DNA of 64,000 bases from Flectonema sp. DT1601. Its lineage: Eukaryota > Euglenozoa > Diplonemea > Diplonemida > Diplonemidae. Positions 1 to 11,964 of this stretch are shown here, piece by piece. Numbering within the stretch: the stretch's first letter is position 1; each line of letters opens with the position of its first letter. The notes beneath the pieces are model-generated. The model was given only the letters and a program-made list of their open reading frames with translations. It did not search any database and was not told the DNA's origin. The DNA lies in NCBI GenBank assembly GCA_964019425.1, contig OZ025825.1, positions 720,001 through 784,000 on the forward strand. Direction: 5' to 3'. The translations under genes and the position numbers were made by a program.

Positions 1-776
1 AGAAGCCATCAATAAGCAGCAAGCCGAAAAAAATTCAAAAGAATGTGATGCCTTCCTTGAAAACTGTAAAGGAAACAAAAATAAGAACTGAGAGCCACAG
101 CAGAGTTTCTTCTGCTGCTGGTGGACAGCAGTCTTTTAGTATGGCGAGTGTTGCAGCACCCGCACCTCCGTTGTTGAATTTTGATGAAATGCCTGTAGGT
201 GTTGTAGGGAGAAGCAAGAAAAAAGTGTTTTCACCTCAGCCTGAGCCTCCAACACCGGAATCGGATTCACCAACACCAACAACATCTACTTTGAGACCTG
301 TTAGTGAACTGGAAGAACAATTATCGATATCACCAGAGACACCAAAGTCTCTAATTACACCAGTTTATCCATCACCAGTACAAGATCACCCTGTTACGAA
401 ACCAGAGCACTCTGTTGTTACACCAGTTTATCACCATCCTCCTGCACCAACACCAGTGTATCATCATCCTGTACCAACACCTGTGCGAGACCACCCTGTT
501 ATAAAACCAGAGCACTCTGTTGCTAAGGTAGAATACGTAGACATATATAAACCATACTGGCCTACTCCTACCCCATCGGTACTGCCTTGGGAAGATCCTC
601 ACTCTTGTCAATGCTGTGGTAGGTCTCTAAATATTTGTTATTCTTGTCAAAGTCGACCTCCTCACAATTCATACTACAGCAACTACGACTACGGTCAATA
701 TCAACGTGGTGGTAGCAGGTCACAGATTGCTTATATTACAGGCAGTGAGATACCAGTCATGAAATCTATTTATTAG
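1..776 (+). CDS. Pro/His-rich protein with C-terminal Cys cluster, 5' partial
   Basis: The reading frame is open from the left edge of the window through the first in-frame ATG (48), so the true start probably lies outside; about 258 residues are visible. The middle is low-complexity and Pro-rich, with an imperfect repeat built on TPVYHHP and on DHPVxKPEHSV (about nt 360-530). The C-terminal 60 residues carry a Cys cluster (CQCC, then CYSC) spaced like a small zinc knuckle, followed by a Tyr/Gly/Arg-rich tail. I do not recognise the family. The repeats suggest a disordered linker with a short metal-binding or redox motif. The next gene downstream is also small with a Cys4 zinc finger, so a shared RNA/protein-binding theme is possible but unproven. 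Confidence 0.6.
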   Translation, partial: KPSISSKPKKIQKNVMPSLKTVKETKIRTESHSRVSSAAGGQQSFSMASVAAPAPPLLNFDEMPVGVVGRSKKKVFSPQPEPPTPESDSPTPTTSTLRPVSELEEQLSISPETPKSLITPVYPSPVQDHPVTKPEHSVVTPVYHHPPAPTPVYHHPVPTPVRDHPVIKPEHSVAKVEYVDIYKPYWPTPTPSVLPWEDPHSCQCCGRSLNICYSCQSRPPHNSYYSNYDYGQYQRGGSRSQIAYITGSEIPVMKSIY

Positions 777-1166
777 AAACTATAAAGCTAACCCTGTCCA
801 TGTCTTTGGATTTAATTAAAATTTTTTTTGTTATTGTATTTTTATTAAAACCTTTTTTTTTTTTTTTTATGTTTCTTTTTTTTTTTTTTTTTTTGGTATT
901 CGATTTGGTAATTTATTTATTTAAAATGCTTACTAACTTTAAAAAAAAACTAAGATAAGAATATTGAGGAAAAAAAAGAATTGCGTGAAAAAAAAAAAAA
1001 AAATTAAAAGTTTTTTTTTTTTTTATTGTTTCAGGTAATTAAAATGAACAAGAGTTAGGTCTCATACTCCCTAGTTTATTGTTTTCACTACAACAAGTGA
1101 AAAATAGTCATTTTTGTAATCTTTTTTATTATTAACTTAACGTCGTAACAGGGGATCTGTTTACTG
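777..1166. other. Intergenic, homopolymer-rich
   Basis: No gene seen. Several T runs and one A run of 10 or more. An ACAG at 1148-1151, preceded by a T/A-rich tract, is a plausible splice acceptor (5'-UTR intron or trans-splicing) for the gene starting at 1167. Confidence 0.5.
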
Positions 1167-1733
1167 ATGCTGTCACCATCCAGACCAGGTAGCAATAATA
1201 ACATTGCATTGTTAGGTCGTACTGAGCTGACGGAGACATGGAAGTGTGAATCTTGCGGTTATGCTAATAACCAAATTAGATTGTTTCAGTGTCAAGTTTG
1301 TACGCGATCAGACGAATCGAGGAAACAGGAATACCGATCAAAAGTAATCCAACCAGTGAAGCCAATATCAACAGAGAAGGTTTGGAAATCTCAAAAACAA
1401 GCTTTAGATGAGAGGAGAAGGAAGATGGAATTATCACTGATGGAGGAGACTAATTTCGATAACGCAGACTATAAACCTCCTCCAAAACAAGAAGTTGTTT
1501 CAGAAGGTACAGTTCTGGCTTCAGTTGCCTCTCTTGTTTCACATTCACACCCTCCCTCTGTTGTTAGTATGAGTGAGCAAGATGTAGATAGCAACCTTGA
1601 TATTGATATGGCGAGTCAACCACCTCCGTCAGTTGCTCCTGATGATGATCTTCCTTCAGTCGTTGCATCTGTTCCTCCGTCTGTTGTTGCTTCTGATGTC
1701 GATGTTGCCTCTGTTGCTGTTTCAGTTCAGTAA
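1167..1733 (+). CDS. RanBP2-type zinc-finger protein
   Basis: 188 aa, single exon. Residues about 24-45 match the RanBP2-type zinc finger: W-x-C-x2-C-x3-N-x6-C-x2-C (TWKCESCGYANN ... CQVC). Such fingers bind single-stranded RNA or ubiquitin in known proteins. A Lys/Arg/Glu-rich, probably helical stretch follows (about 50-95). The C-terminal third is low-complexity Pro/Ser/Val/Asp (repeated PPSVV and ASV units) and probably disordered. The start is the first ATG after the likely acceptor at 1151. The partner is unknown; RNA binding is the more common role for a single finger of this type, but that is inference. Confidence 0.75.
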   Translation: MLSPSRPGSNNNIALLGRTELTETWKCESCGYANNQIRLFQCQVCTRSDESRKQEYRSKVIQPVKPISTEKVWKSQKQALDERRRKMELSLMEETNFDNADYKPPPKQEVVSEGTVLASVASLVSHSHPPSVVSMSEQDVDSNLDIDMASQPPPSVAPDDDLPSVVASVPPSVVASDVDVASVAVSVQ

Positions 1734-1967
1734 CATACTGGTATACCTTGTAGACATGTTATTGTATTAGATTCGTTTGTAGTGGAAGTTATATTATTTT
1801 TTTTTTTAAAATTAATGACATCGAAGTAGTTATACTATTTTTGTTATTCAGCCGATCCACAACAGAACATAATTACCTTCACTGTGTGTATCAAACAAGA
1901 GAATATCTTATTTTATCCCTTCTTTGAAAAAAGTTCTACACAAAAAAAAAAAAAAAAAAAAAAAAAC

Positions 1968-3767
1968 ATGTCATTAAATGGGCCTCCCGTTAGAGAGCGC
2001 ACATTTAGTAAAAGATCATTTAAATCCAATAAGTCTGATGGTGTTTCTAGTCAGATTAGCTTAGTTGGATCTGTCTTAGAGGACTTTGTTGAAGATGTTT
2101 CAACTTTGTTAGGAGCTGAACGCTATGATGAAGACAGAGTAGCAAAGCCACTTCATACGATTGCTGTTGTATTTAACCTTTGTAACACCACAATGGGTGT
2201 TGGTATATTATCATTAGCTGCCACGTACTCCTATGCTGGATTGGTCTTTGGTCCAATTATTATGATTGTGTGCGCGGCAACAACACACTTATCAGTTGTG
2301 TTAATGGTTCGCGTGATTAATTCAAACAGAGTTCCTTGTGACTATACTCGAGTACCGACGATGGAAGGAATGGCTGAGTATGCTTTGGGAAAAAAAGGTC
2401 GTCTTTGGGTTCAGTCAGTCTTGATTGCTATATGTTTGGGTACACTCGTTGCTTATCTAGTATCGATAAAAGGGTTACTTTATGAAGGGGTGCAGCAAGT
2501 CTTACCAGACCATACCTTCAACACACTAAAAAATAATCACTTCAATAAAAACACAAGCATGTTAGCAGGGCTTGTTATTGTTGCACTCCCTCTATCATTT
2601 CTTAGACGTATTGATGGTCTTTGGTTCACATCATTTCTCTCTGTGTTATCGATCTTGTACTTTGTTGTGGTGTGTTACTATTTGTATTTTTTGATATTTT
2701 TTGATGATTGCTTCAATTATTTTTTAAGAAAAAAAAAATAAAAAAAACTCTAACGACAGATGTCAATTATTTATTACACGAGGCATCACACAGACAGTAC
2801 GCAAGACCCCTGTCATGAACTTGCAAATAATCACAAAGATGTATCACCTTCTGTTTATGTATGTTTATTTATTGTAGTTAAATATCATCTAATATCCCTT
2901 TATGTCATTGGTCTTACTGTTTGTGATCAACACAAACAAACAAAACAGCTTCCAAAAGGAGGAGTCTCAGCCTTTCCCAGTAGTGTTGTAGACATGCTGC
3001 AGGCATTTAGTATTATATCAATGTCTTATATATGTCAACTCACTGTGTTTCCAATTATGAAAGAATTAGCAAAAGGTCAAAGGGGAGGAGGAAATCAAAA
3101 TCCTGTCGGATCAGCGTCGAATCAACTAATAAAAGCAACTTTTATGACGATGATCGTCAGTTGTGGTTTTTATACTATCGCAGGATCAATGGGATACGCG
3201 ACATGGCAGAGTGAAACAACCAAACCAACTACGATACTTGCGTGTTATCCAACTACTAACAATCTGGTTATACCAGTGTACTTTTGTATGACTCTGATGT
3301 TGTTATTTTCATTTCCTTTAATTACTTTCACATGTCGATGTACTATCGCAAACATCATATATCCAGACACGACCAGAGGTAAGGAAACGTCACTACTGAT
3401 GCATATCTTCATTACACTTGGAATTTGTACACCTTGTGTAGTTATAGCAATGGTAAGCAATCACTTAACAACTGTTTTGTCTGTGGTGAGCGCCTTAACT
3501 AGTCCTTCATTGTGTTTCTTACTACCCGGAGTATGCTATCACATGGCAAGTGCTAAAGAGCACTTGTATGATGATCCTGATGCTTGTGCTGATAATGAGA
3601 AATTAGTGACTGCTGAGGACCCTCCGACTGAGGAAGAACAAAAATTTCAAGAAGAACAACGTGAATTACTTAGAAATAAGAAATGGGGAGGATACATCAT
3701 GATAGTCATAGGTATCTTTATGCAAATCGCGTGCGTCATTGCCGCTGTTATCAGTGTTACGGGATAG
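1968..3767 (+). CDS. Amino-acid/auxin permease-type (AAAP, SLC38-like) transporter
   Basis: Two exons, 1968-2669 and 2949-3767, joined in phase 0 across a 279-bp intron (GTGTGT...ACAG), give 506 aa, the usual length for the family. After a Ser/Lys-rich cytosolic N-terminus comes the AAAP signature of TM1 (FNLCNTTMGVGILSLA, about residues 75-90). About ten further hydrophobic segments follow, ending with a last TM after a Glu-rich loop. Family members move neutral or cationic amino acids with protons or sodium across plasma or lysosomal membranes; the substrate cannot be read here. The ATG lies one base after a run of 25 A; in-frame codons upstream of that run do not look like protein. Reading on through the intron would give a frame that stops at 2741, which supports splicing. 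Confidence 0.85.
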
Positions 3768-5219
3768 TATCATGTGGCTATTACCTTGAAGTAATTCAAA
3801 CAGAATCGCTTCTGCGATGATCATCATCGGCAGATGTACAATTAATGTTTTTATATGTTTTCTTGCTTTCTAAAGTTGCGAACCAAAAAAAATAAAATAA
3901 AATTGGTTGTTCTTTTTTTTTTTGGGGTAAAAGTCGCACGTGATTTGTTGTTTTTTTTTTCTCTCCTTCCCATTTTTTTTTTTTTTTTTCTTTTTTCTCT
4001 AAGAGTCTTGTAGTAAAATGATTGATAGCGTCTACTCAGCAGAGGAAGGCTGCCTGTTTCACGGTTTCGCTAACTAATCTGTAGTCTACTTCATGATCGT
4101 ACCTTGTGAGAAAGGACACAAATACACGCTCAGAGAAATATTTTTCTTTTTTTAAAAAAAATCTTTTTTTTTTTTGCAAAAAAAAAACCTGAGCGTTAGT
4201 TCACTAACGAGGACTTTTATTCTTTCTTCTGTGGAAGAATTTTTCTGTTTTTTTTTTTTTTTTTTTTATGGACTGAGACATTCCTGGAAATTGTTGTTTT
4301 TTTTTTGTTGACGATCCTTTGTTCTCGTTCGGTTATTATTCCGGTTCTGTTTTTTTGGTTTGTTTTTATTTAAATTGTCAAAAAAAAAAAAAAATTATTA
4401 TTATTTAATATTTTATCATAATTAATCAATTCTCTCTTCTTGAGAGTGGGTTGTTTGGTTAAATCACGCAGCTTACAATTCATTTAAATTTACTTCTGCA
4501 TCTTTGCTGTTACCACTAGCTCTTTATTACCAGCAAATGTTCCTTTTTTTTTCTTTTTTTTTTTTTTTTTTTCTGAAATGTTGTTTCCACGGCACAACAC
4601 GGAATTTCACTTTTTTTTTGCAGTTAAATTTGTGTTAGTAGTTTCTTGCCGAAGATGCGAAGGTTCTTCTCTCCCTGTTTTATTGTACATAACATTTAAT
4701 TTGGAGACTGGGTTGTCGCTCAATTTTTCCTATCAGAAATTACTGGAAACCAACACTGTAAACCGTGTAGCAAATCTATACTGCTACAATGGACTTTTTT
4801 AAAAAAAGAAAATATGTAATTTTTTGTGACCAAATATCTTGCCCCTGAAAGACTCTCATTATATTGAGAATGGATGCTGCGAAGAAGAAAAAAAACAACA
4901 AAAAAAATAAATAAAATAAAATAAGAAATCTGATCACACGTGGTTAATTTCACTTGTTTCCCTTCCAAAAAAAAAAAAAAAAAAAAAAAAAAAGATTTCT
5001 TCTCCTGCTTGCGCATGACGGAACAGTATGTATGGCACCTTGTTGTCATTTCTGTTCCGTTGAAAAAAAAAAAAAAAAAAAAAAACTGAGGATTTTTTTT
5101 TTTTTTTTGCGACATCAAAAAAAAAAAAAAAAAAAATTAGTGCAATTTAGTGAAATGTTTTATGTTGTTATCGTTACAGGTAAAAGAGAACATTGTATCT
5201 GAATCGAGGGGGGGGTACC
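3768..5219. other. Intergenic with A/T runs and hairpins
   Basis: No convincing gene. It holds many A or T runs of 10-24 bases. ACGCTCAG at 4126-4133 pairs with CTGAGCGT at 4189-4196 around complementary T and A runs, and CGTTAGT/ACTAACG (4194-4209) forms a 7-bp hairpin with a 2-base loop. Short open frames here are products of the homopolymer runs. ACAG at 5176-5179 is a plausible splice acceptor for the next gene. Confidence 0.5.
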
Positions 5220-6840
5220 ATGGCGAATTCATGCGCGTTCCGCGTGCAGAAGGATTTGAAGGAAGTTATGATGAGTCCGAACAACGACAGCCCTCCAATC
5301 TATGTAACCTGCGTTGAGGATAAATTAGATCACGTCGTTGCAATGATGGTTGGCCCTCCTCAGACTCCTTACCATTTTGGTTATTACTTTTTTGATATGA
5401 GGTTCCCACACACATATCCAAACGATCCACCAAAAGTAAAAATATCAACAACGGACTTTGGCAGAGTTCGTTTCAACCCCAACTTATATGCTGATGGTAA
5501 GGTATGATTCTTATACTTGATAAATAATAAAGTAAAACAATAATATTTTTTTAATTCCGTCAAAACAACATAGGTTTGCCTATCGATTCTTGGAACTTGG
5601 AGGGGAGAAACATCAGAAATTTGGAGAAGTGCATACTCCGTAGGGTACGTTTTGAATGCTATTCAAAGTTTAATAATGAACGGTGAACCATATCACAACG
5701 AACCTGGATTTGAAAAAGAGATCCTTGATCAAGAAGCAGACTCAGATGATGAAAAGGGTGGAGAAACACCTATGTTCGTTAACAACACAATTGGAAGTAG
5801 TAGTTCAGGATCTGCCGTTCCAAGTGCCGCGCCAACTGGAGCCCAAATGACACAAACAGCAAAGAAGCGCAGACGTGACCCTGAAGATGTTCGCGCAGAA
5901 GCAGCTGCTTACAGCGAAAAAATACAACATGAGAACTTACGTGTTGCGGTTTGCGACCACCTTGAATCTGTTTTCACTGGAAAAGTTGAATACTTCCGAC
6001 CTGAAATTAAAAGAGAATTCCTAGTTAGATACGAAACCTACCTACAGATTGCTGAGAAGGGTGTTGAGAGAGACGGAACTCCTTTCGTAAAAACTCCTTT
6101 CGAATATCCAACGAACCTCGCTGAAGGTAAATTCGACTATGCCAGTATCGTAACAAGATTAAAGAAGATAAAACGTCAATTAGATGATGAAACTGACAGC
6201 TGGAGAGAGAAGGGTGCTGAACTTACAAGCCGAAAGTCATACGTCGCCTCAACTCTCAGAGACGAACACGCTAGACTTCTAACAGATGGAATGCATGGAT
6301 GCTCTGGTGGACCTGTTGAAGCTGATAACGTATTCGTATGGAATCTTAGTATCATGCAGCCACAAGGACTTCTTGAGGAGGGAATGTTCAACGTTGAGAT
6401 CGTATTCCCTGAATCAAAAGATGAGTACCCACGTGTTAGATTCAAGACTAAGATGTACCACCCAAACATTTCACCAGGAGGCTATCCTTGTTTTAACATC
6501 CCCCCTGCTAAACAAGAATCAATCGATTTTATTTTCTCCAGCATTCGAAAGCTTCTTACGTCAGAACCTAACCCTTCGACAGCTACTTGGGTATGTATTA
6601 TGTTTGGTTGAATTTCAGTATTTCAACTGTAACAATAATAATGAAAAAAAAAAAACAGGTTAACCTCGATGCAGCAGAAAACTGTTTCTCTTCTGATCCA
6701 GATAGGCAGGCGTTGTGGAGAAAACGGGTATGTTATTATTTACAATAATTGACATGAAAGTATTACTGATGGTGTAATCAAAAGTAAACAAACAGGCGAA
6801 GCAGCTGGCTAGGCAAAGCATGGAGGAACCTGACTTTTAG
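5220..6840 (+). CDS. Ubiquitin-conjugating enzyme E2 with two UBC domains (UBE2Z-like + second UBC)
   Basis: Four exons, all phase 0: 5220-5501, 5574-6590, 6659-6727, 6796-6840; 470 aa. The start is the ATG in ACCATGG. Residues 1 to about 150 are a UBC fold whose core (RVRFNPNLYADGKVCLSILG, catalytic Cys about 96) and following YHNEPGFE match UBE2Z/USE1-type E2s, which also have NPN where most E2s have HPN. Residues about 225-310 continue the UBE2Z-specific region (HENLRVAVCD ... FDYASIVTRL). A second UBC domain follows (about 320-455) with a canonical HPN and a Cys at the usual spacing (HPNISPGGYPCFNI, Cys about 400) and the C-terminal helices in exons 3-4. Both active sites look intact. UBE2Z is charged by UBA6 and handles ubiquitin or FAT10 in animals; here the E1 and modifier are unknown. 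Confidence 0.88.
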
Positions 6841-7375
6841 AAATAATAGAGACAGCCTGTTGGTGTCCAACACGCTCTGTTTCAGTTTCTGTCGTACCAG
6901 GAAAGTTGCAGCTCTCTTACTCAAATCTAATAATAATAAAAACATCGCTTAGGTCTTGTTTTAAAAAAAAAAAAAAAAAAAAAAAAAGTGTTATGTTTGC
7001 ACTGCTTTCTATTTAGTAGGTATCGCTCTTCGTACAAAAAGAGTTCCGGAAGAAAGAGGGAGTCAGCGGCAGCTTGCCCACCCGCTTAAATTTTCATTTT
7101 TATTTTTATTTTTATTTTTAAATAAGATCCTGTAGAAGAATAATATAAATAAAGGAGAGACTTCCCTGAACGACTTTCCCTTTATTAAATTATTTCTTTA
7201 TATGGCTCGGCTTATTGTATTGTTTGTTCTTGGGGAGGTTTTCCCCTTTAAAATCTTTTTAAAAATAATAAAAAATGAAAAAAAAAAAAAAAAAAAAGAT
7301 GACGACTTTAAAAAGGAATAACAAAAAAGAAAATTGAGTGACAAGTAGGTATATCACTAAAGGAGATTTCAGAGT

Positions 7376-7412
<37 letters not shown>

Positions 7413-7709
7413 AAAATCTTTGGCACCTGAGGAATTTATTGTTACACCTTTTTTTTATTCTTGTTCCATAAGCACGATACTTGAAGTAAAGAGTTCAACT
7501 AAGGATACAACTAAGGCTAGCTATTGTTGTATCTTTGTCGAAGGGCCTTGCCCGGTGGCACCAAAAACAGGTGAATTTTACCTGTTTTTTTTTTCTGACT
7601 CTCCTCCTCTTTTTTTTTTTTTTTTTTTTTGCGTTACTCGCCGGTGTAAGGGCGTCGTCGGTTTCAACTTCTTAGTAGTAAAAGTAAGAAGATTATAAAG
7701 GAATATTTT

Positions 7710-7750
<41 letters not shown>

Positions 7751-8653
7751 AGCCAGATGTTAACTTGCTTCTGCGTGAAAGCAAACTACAATACAGTTCC
7801 ATTTTTTTTTTTTCACTCCCCTTTTTTTTTTTTTTTTTTTTTTTTAGTTGTTTTTGATAGAGAGGTTTTTTTTAAAAAAAAAAAAAAAAAGGGGGGTAGT
7901 AGGTGGTGGAGGCTCTACCCCCCTTTTGTTATCGCCATGTATCGCGTTATATAGGGTTTATTATCTTTTTCTGCATGTGTTGTCTTTTTTTTTTTTTAAA
8001 ATATCCCAATCTCCCCTTTATTCTTTTTTTTGTCTTATTGTTGTTCACTCGTAACTCCTGAGTACATGTGCGATACATCGGAAGGAAAAAAAAGATAAGA
8101 TAACAGTAGTGTTTTACGCAAAAAAAAAAAAAAAAAAAAAAAATAAGGTATAGAATAAAAGCGTGCGACTAAATATAAAGACCCAATAATATATCTCATC
8201 TTGTGATATATAGTATGCGGCTTCCTTTTTTTTTTTATCTTTCCCCCTAAATTTTCTGCTAAACTAAAAAAAAAAAAAAAAAAAAAAAAAACCACGCAAA
8301 ATTGGTAGAAACAGAAAGGGAAAGAAGAAGAAAAAACAAAAAAAAAAAAAAAAAAAAGACAAAAACCCGTAGCTGACCGGAATAATCGCCAGAAGAATTG
8401 AAAAAAAAAAAAAAAAAAAAAAAACAGAATAACTAAATCTTTAAGAAGTTATGTGTGAAGTAGCATATGTGGTTTGAGCAAATTTGTCATCGGTTTCTTT
8501 TTGTGTTAGCCATTCACAACAACCATCGGATGAGTGGATTATTATTGACAGCATATTACCTGCACAAAGCTACTGTTGTGTTAAAATTGTTAACAAAATA
8601 ACGATATAACTTTTCTTTTACCTCCCCTACTACCAGATCTTTAGTACCTTACA
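6841..8653. other. Intergenic, very homopolymer-rich
   Basis: No gene seen. There are more than a dozen A or T runs of 10-33 bases (for example T at 7377-7411). A hairpin AAAAACAGGT/ACCTGTTTTT (7563-7589) runs directly into a T run. A weak hairpin lies just after the E2 stop codon (about 6850-6882). TACCAG ending at 8636, preceded by a pyrimidine-rich tract, is a likely splice acceptor 17 bases before the next ATG. Confidence 0.5.
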
Positions 8654-10537
8654 ATGCAGTCAGCCGAAATTAAAGAACTGTACCAACAGAAGACCGGAGC
8701 TCCTCCTGGACCTTCTGTTGGAAAGTTTATCGACCAACTTAAAGTAAGAGAAGTAGCTAAGATCTGGAGTGCTATGGGTGAAGGAGAAGATTTTATTGGA
8801 GCGATTAAAAGAATTATCGGAGACCAGATTAGGAAAGCTGGTGGTGGGGAAGATGTCGACGACTTGGATTTGGACGCGAATCTCGCGAAGTTAGATCAGC
8901 TGAAGATCCAACAGGAACGTGAAAAAGAAGAACGCGCAGCCGCAAAGGCCGCCGAGCGCATTCGGTTAGCTGCGGAAAAGGAACGTCTTGAAAAGGAAAA
9001 AGTCGAACGCGCGGCGAAGGAGGCCACTGAAAAAGCTGCTGCCGAAGCAGAGGCGAAGAAGCAACAAGAGCGGGCTGAGAAGGAAGCAAAGGAAGCAGAG
9101 ATTCGTGAAGAAGCCGCTCGAAAGGCTGAAGCCGAAGCTCGGGTTGCCGAAATCGCAGCAGCAAAAGCCATGGCCGAGGCGGAAGAAGCAGCCCGTCAAC
9201 GTGAATCCGCCGATAACGCCGAAGCTGAAGCCGCAGCCCGTCGTATGGCTGAAGCCAAGGCAATGAAGGAAGCAGCTGAAGCTGCTGAAAAAGAAGCCAA
9301 GGCTCGGGCTGCTGCTGAGAAAGCTGCCGCACTGGCAGCTCAGGAACGTGCTGAAGCCCTTAATGAAGCACAGGCTATGATGCAAGAAGTTCTTGCTCAA
9401 CAAGCACGTGACCGAGCAATAGAAGAAAAGAGACGCGCTGAAGAAGAAACTGCAGAGTCAGAAAGACTTGCTGAGCTTGAGAAAGCAGCAGCTGAAGACG
9501 ACGACGACGACGAGTCTTCGGAAGAAGAATCAGAAGAAGAGCCATCGACAAAGGAAGCAGCAGAAGAAAAGCAAGAAAAGCAAGACAGCATGTCTATACC
9601 TGTTACTATCAAACTAAAAGATAAAGATGAACAAGTTGGTATCCATGGATTAATAGCTGTTGGTGGTAGAGTTCGTGCAATTGAACTCATCCAAGACGGA
9701 GCATGCGAACGTGCCGGAGTAGTATCAGCCTCCGTGATTAAGGAAGTTCATGGTCATCCGATAACATCAAAAGATGATTTGATTGAGGCAGTCAAAGCAG
9801 TTAGAGCTGAAGGATTACTTGAATTTCAAATAGTAACCGAACCACCTCTCACTAAAGCAGAACTCTCCCAAGACATGCAGAAAATTCGTGAGGATCGAAA
9901 GCGTAAAGCAAAAGACCAGGTAGGTAAAGCCATGACCAGCGCTTCTCAGCTTATTGTCGACCTTTGCCTCGTTGGATGCAAAGACTTAATCCCAGGAAGT
10001 TCTAAAAACATGTACGCTGAAATTAAGTTACGCAGCGTTGGCAGTGACGGTTCTGTTGGATCTGACCACCCAAACCCACAGAAGTCAACAACTAAAGTAG
10101 TGAAGGATGATTTATCACCAAAGTATGTTTTCATTAAATTTGGCTACGAAGTTAACACTGTTGGAATCGTAGTGATAATCGAAATAAATTATTAAAACAC
10201 AGATTCGATCACAAAGTCAGGCTTGTTGTCCCACCAACTGATTGCATCAGGGTCAGTCTGTTCGGTCAGAAAGTATGTACTTGATCAATAGATATTGTGG
10301 TTATTCTCAAACAAATATATAAACAAACAAAAACAGTCTCTCGGTCGCAAGGAATACAAGGGACGTGTTGACTTTATTTTACGTGAAATCGTTCCAACAC
10401 TAAACTGTGGTGGAAAGGCAATGATAAAAACATACTCCATAGTCTCTGAGGAATCCAGAGGACCTTCATCTGGTACAATGGACTTAGCGATGAGAGTTAA
10501 GGGATTCGTCCCACAGGAAGAGGGCACCGCACCGTAG
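8654..10537 (+). CDS. Coiled-coil protein with PDZ-like and C2 domains
   Basis: Exons 8654-10122, 10203-10272 and 10337-10537 give 579 aa; the two introns (80 and 64 bp, GTATGT..CAG) both cut the C2 domain. A small N-terminal domain (1-75) is unrecognised. Residues about 75-305 are an Ala/Glu/Lys/Arg coiled coil with dense KEAEA-type repeats, ending in an acidic patch of Asp/Ser/Glu. Residues about 312-395 resemble a PDZ domain (IHGLIAVGGRVRAIEL, ERAGV). Residues about 430-570 are a C2 domain (LIVDLCLVGCKDLIPGSS ... SPKF). The loop Asp residues that bind calcium in typical C2 domains are missing, so it is probably calcium-independent. A scaffold linking membrane or cytoskeleton is a reasonable inference. 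Codon use in the coiled coil is more GC-rich than in neighbouring genes, as Ala/Glu repeats require. Confidence 0.8.
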
Positions 10538-11964
10538 GCATTTGATACTATTAAATGGCTTATAAAGTACACCTGTAACGAACACATCGTTCAGTGATCC
10601 AGTTGGACTACGTCGATGTTTAAAGTATTGAATGTCTTATTAGTTAACAAACCTGCAATTTCTGATTCAATGATGTGGGTATTTATAAAGGAGTTTTTTT
10701 TTTTTTTTTTTTTTTTTGTTTCCCCTTCACGTTCGCGCAAGCTTGCTCCTTTGCTGCTATCACTCCGAGAAACGGGGTTTTGATTTCGCGCGGCCAAGTT
10801 TTTTTTTTCTTCTTTTTTTTTTTTTTTTTTTTCTCTCTGTGATTCAAATGAATGTCTTTGGCGACTAATGACTCTGAATGAGCAGGCGCCTACAGATGTG
10901 ATACTTTATTCTACTTCGTGCTAAATATCGTCCTTGTGTGTGATACTTTTTTTCTTTTTTTTCCTTCCCTTCGGTTCCTTCCCGCGGTTCACTCACCGAG
11001 CTTGCTTTTGGTTTTTTGTTTGAGACGTAATGGAAAAAAAAAAAAAGAAAAAAAGGAGGAGAGTTTTTTTTTTTTTTCCCCCCTCACCTTAGGCATGGGA
11101 CGCTCAACCTGTTAGTACGTGGTCCCCGAATTACCAGATTCGACAACGTCTTCTGGTCAATAAGACAAATAAAAAATATAATTTTCCCTTTTTTATGTTT
11201 TCTTTTTTTTCTATAAACGTAGTTCTTCTTTTGATTAACAACTGCAAATATTTTTTTCAGTCAAGTACTTGATATTTAATTTTTGTTTTTTTTAATACCT
11301 AAAGTTGTTACTGTTTTCTACATTTCAAAGTTTCACCCCCTTCACTTTAGTTTTGACGCAAAGAAATCTGTACCTCACATTTTGTTGAGTGGAGACCAAA
11401 AGAGTGCAAAACATCACGATTGTTGGTTCCTGTTTTGGTGAAGGGAAACCCATGAAGAGGTAACCCTGTTGTTATTATTTTCTTTTTACGGAAACAGAAC
11501 GAAAAAAAATAATGGAGGAAAAAACAATAAACACCAGATCCCTCCTGGTCGGCTATTGTTAGTACGCAACAGTAGGCAAGGGGGAGGCGCTGTTTTTCCC
11601 CAGCAAGCTCCTTTGACTAGGGGAAAAAAAAAGAAAAGAACAAAAAGAATAAAGAAGTAGTTGCATACCCACCCCCATTTTCTCTCAAAGGAAAACGAGT
11701 CATCTGACCCCAAAAATACAAAACAAAAGAAACTTACTTAGGTATTTAGTCGTTACTTTCAGCTGTCTTATGCCAATGCCTCGGCTTTTGTCTATTTGTG
11801 AGCGGAGTCGTTGTTGTTGTTATTATTTCGTAAACAGTAATGTATTCTTCCACCACGTTAGATTCCTGTGAGATAGCAGTGTGGGATAACAGTTGCTTTC
11901 GTAAGAGTATGAGGTTTATTTTATTTTGTTTTCACCAGTTTCACATCTTAACCAGTCACTAAAA
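10538..11964. other. Intergenic
   Basis: No gene seen. A 40-bp segment around 11304-11338 is shared with 53573-53612 (dispersed repeat). A pyrimidine tract plus CACCAG ending at 11938 is a likely splice acceptor for the next gene. Confidence 0.45.

Noticed and set aside
2670-2948. Two separate transporter genes split at 2741/2760
   Set aside because: The second frame lacks the N-terminal half of the fold, and a phase-0 GT..AG intron joins both into a normal-length AAAP protein.
8829-9403. Three long minus-strand frames and one plus-strand frame inside the coiled-coil gene
   Set aside because: Repetitive Ala/Glu/Lys codons leave other frames open; the translations are simple Leu/Arg or Ser/Phe repeats with no domain.
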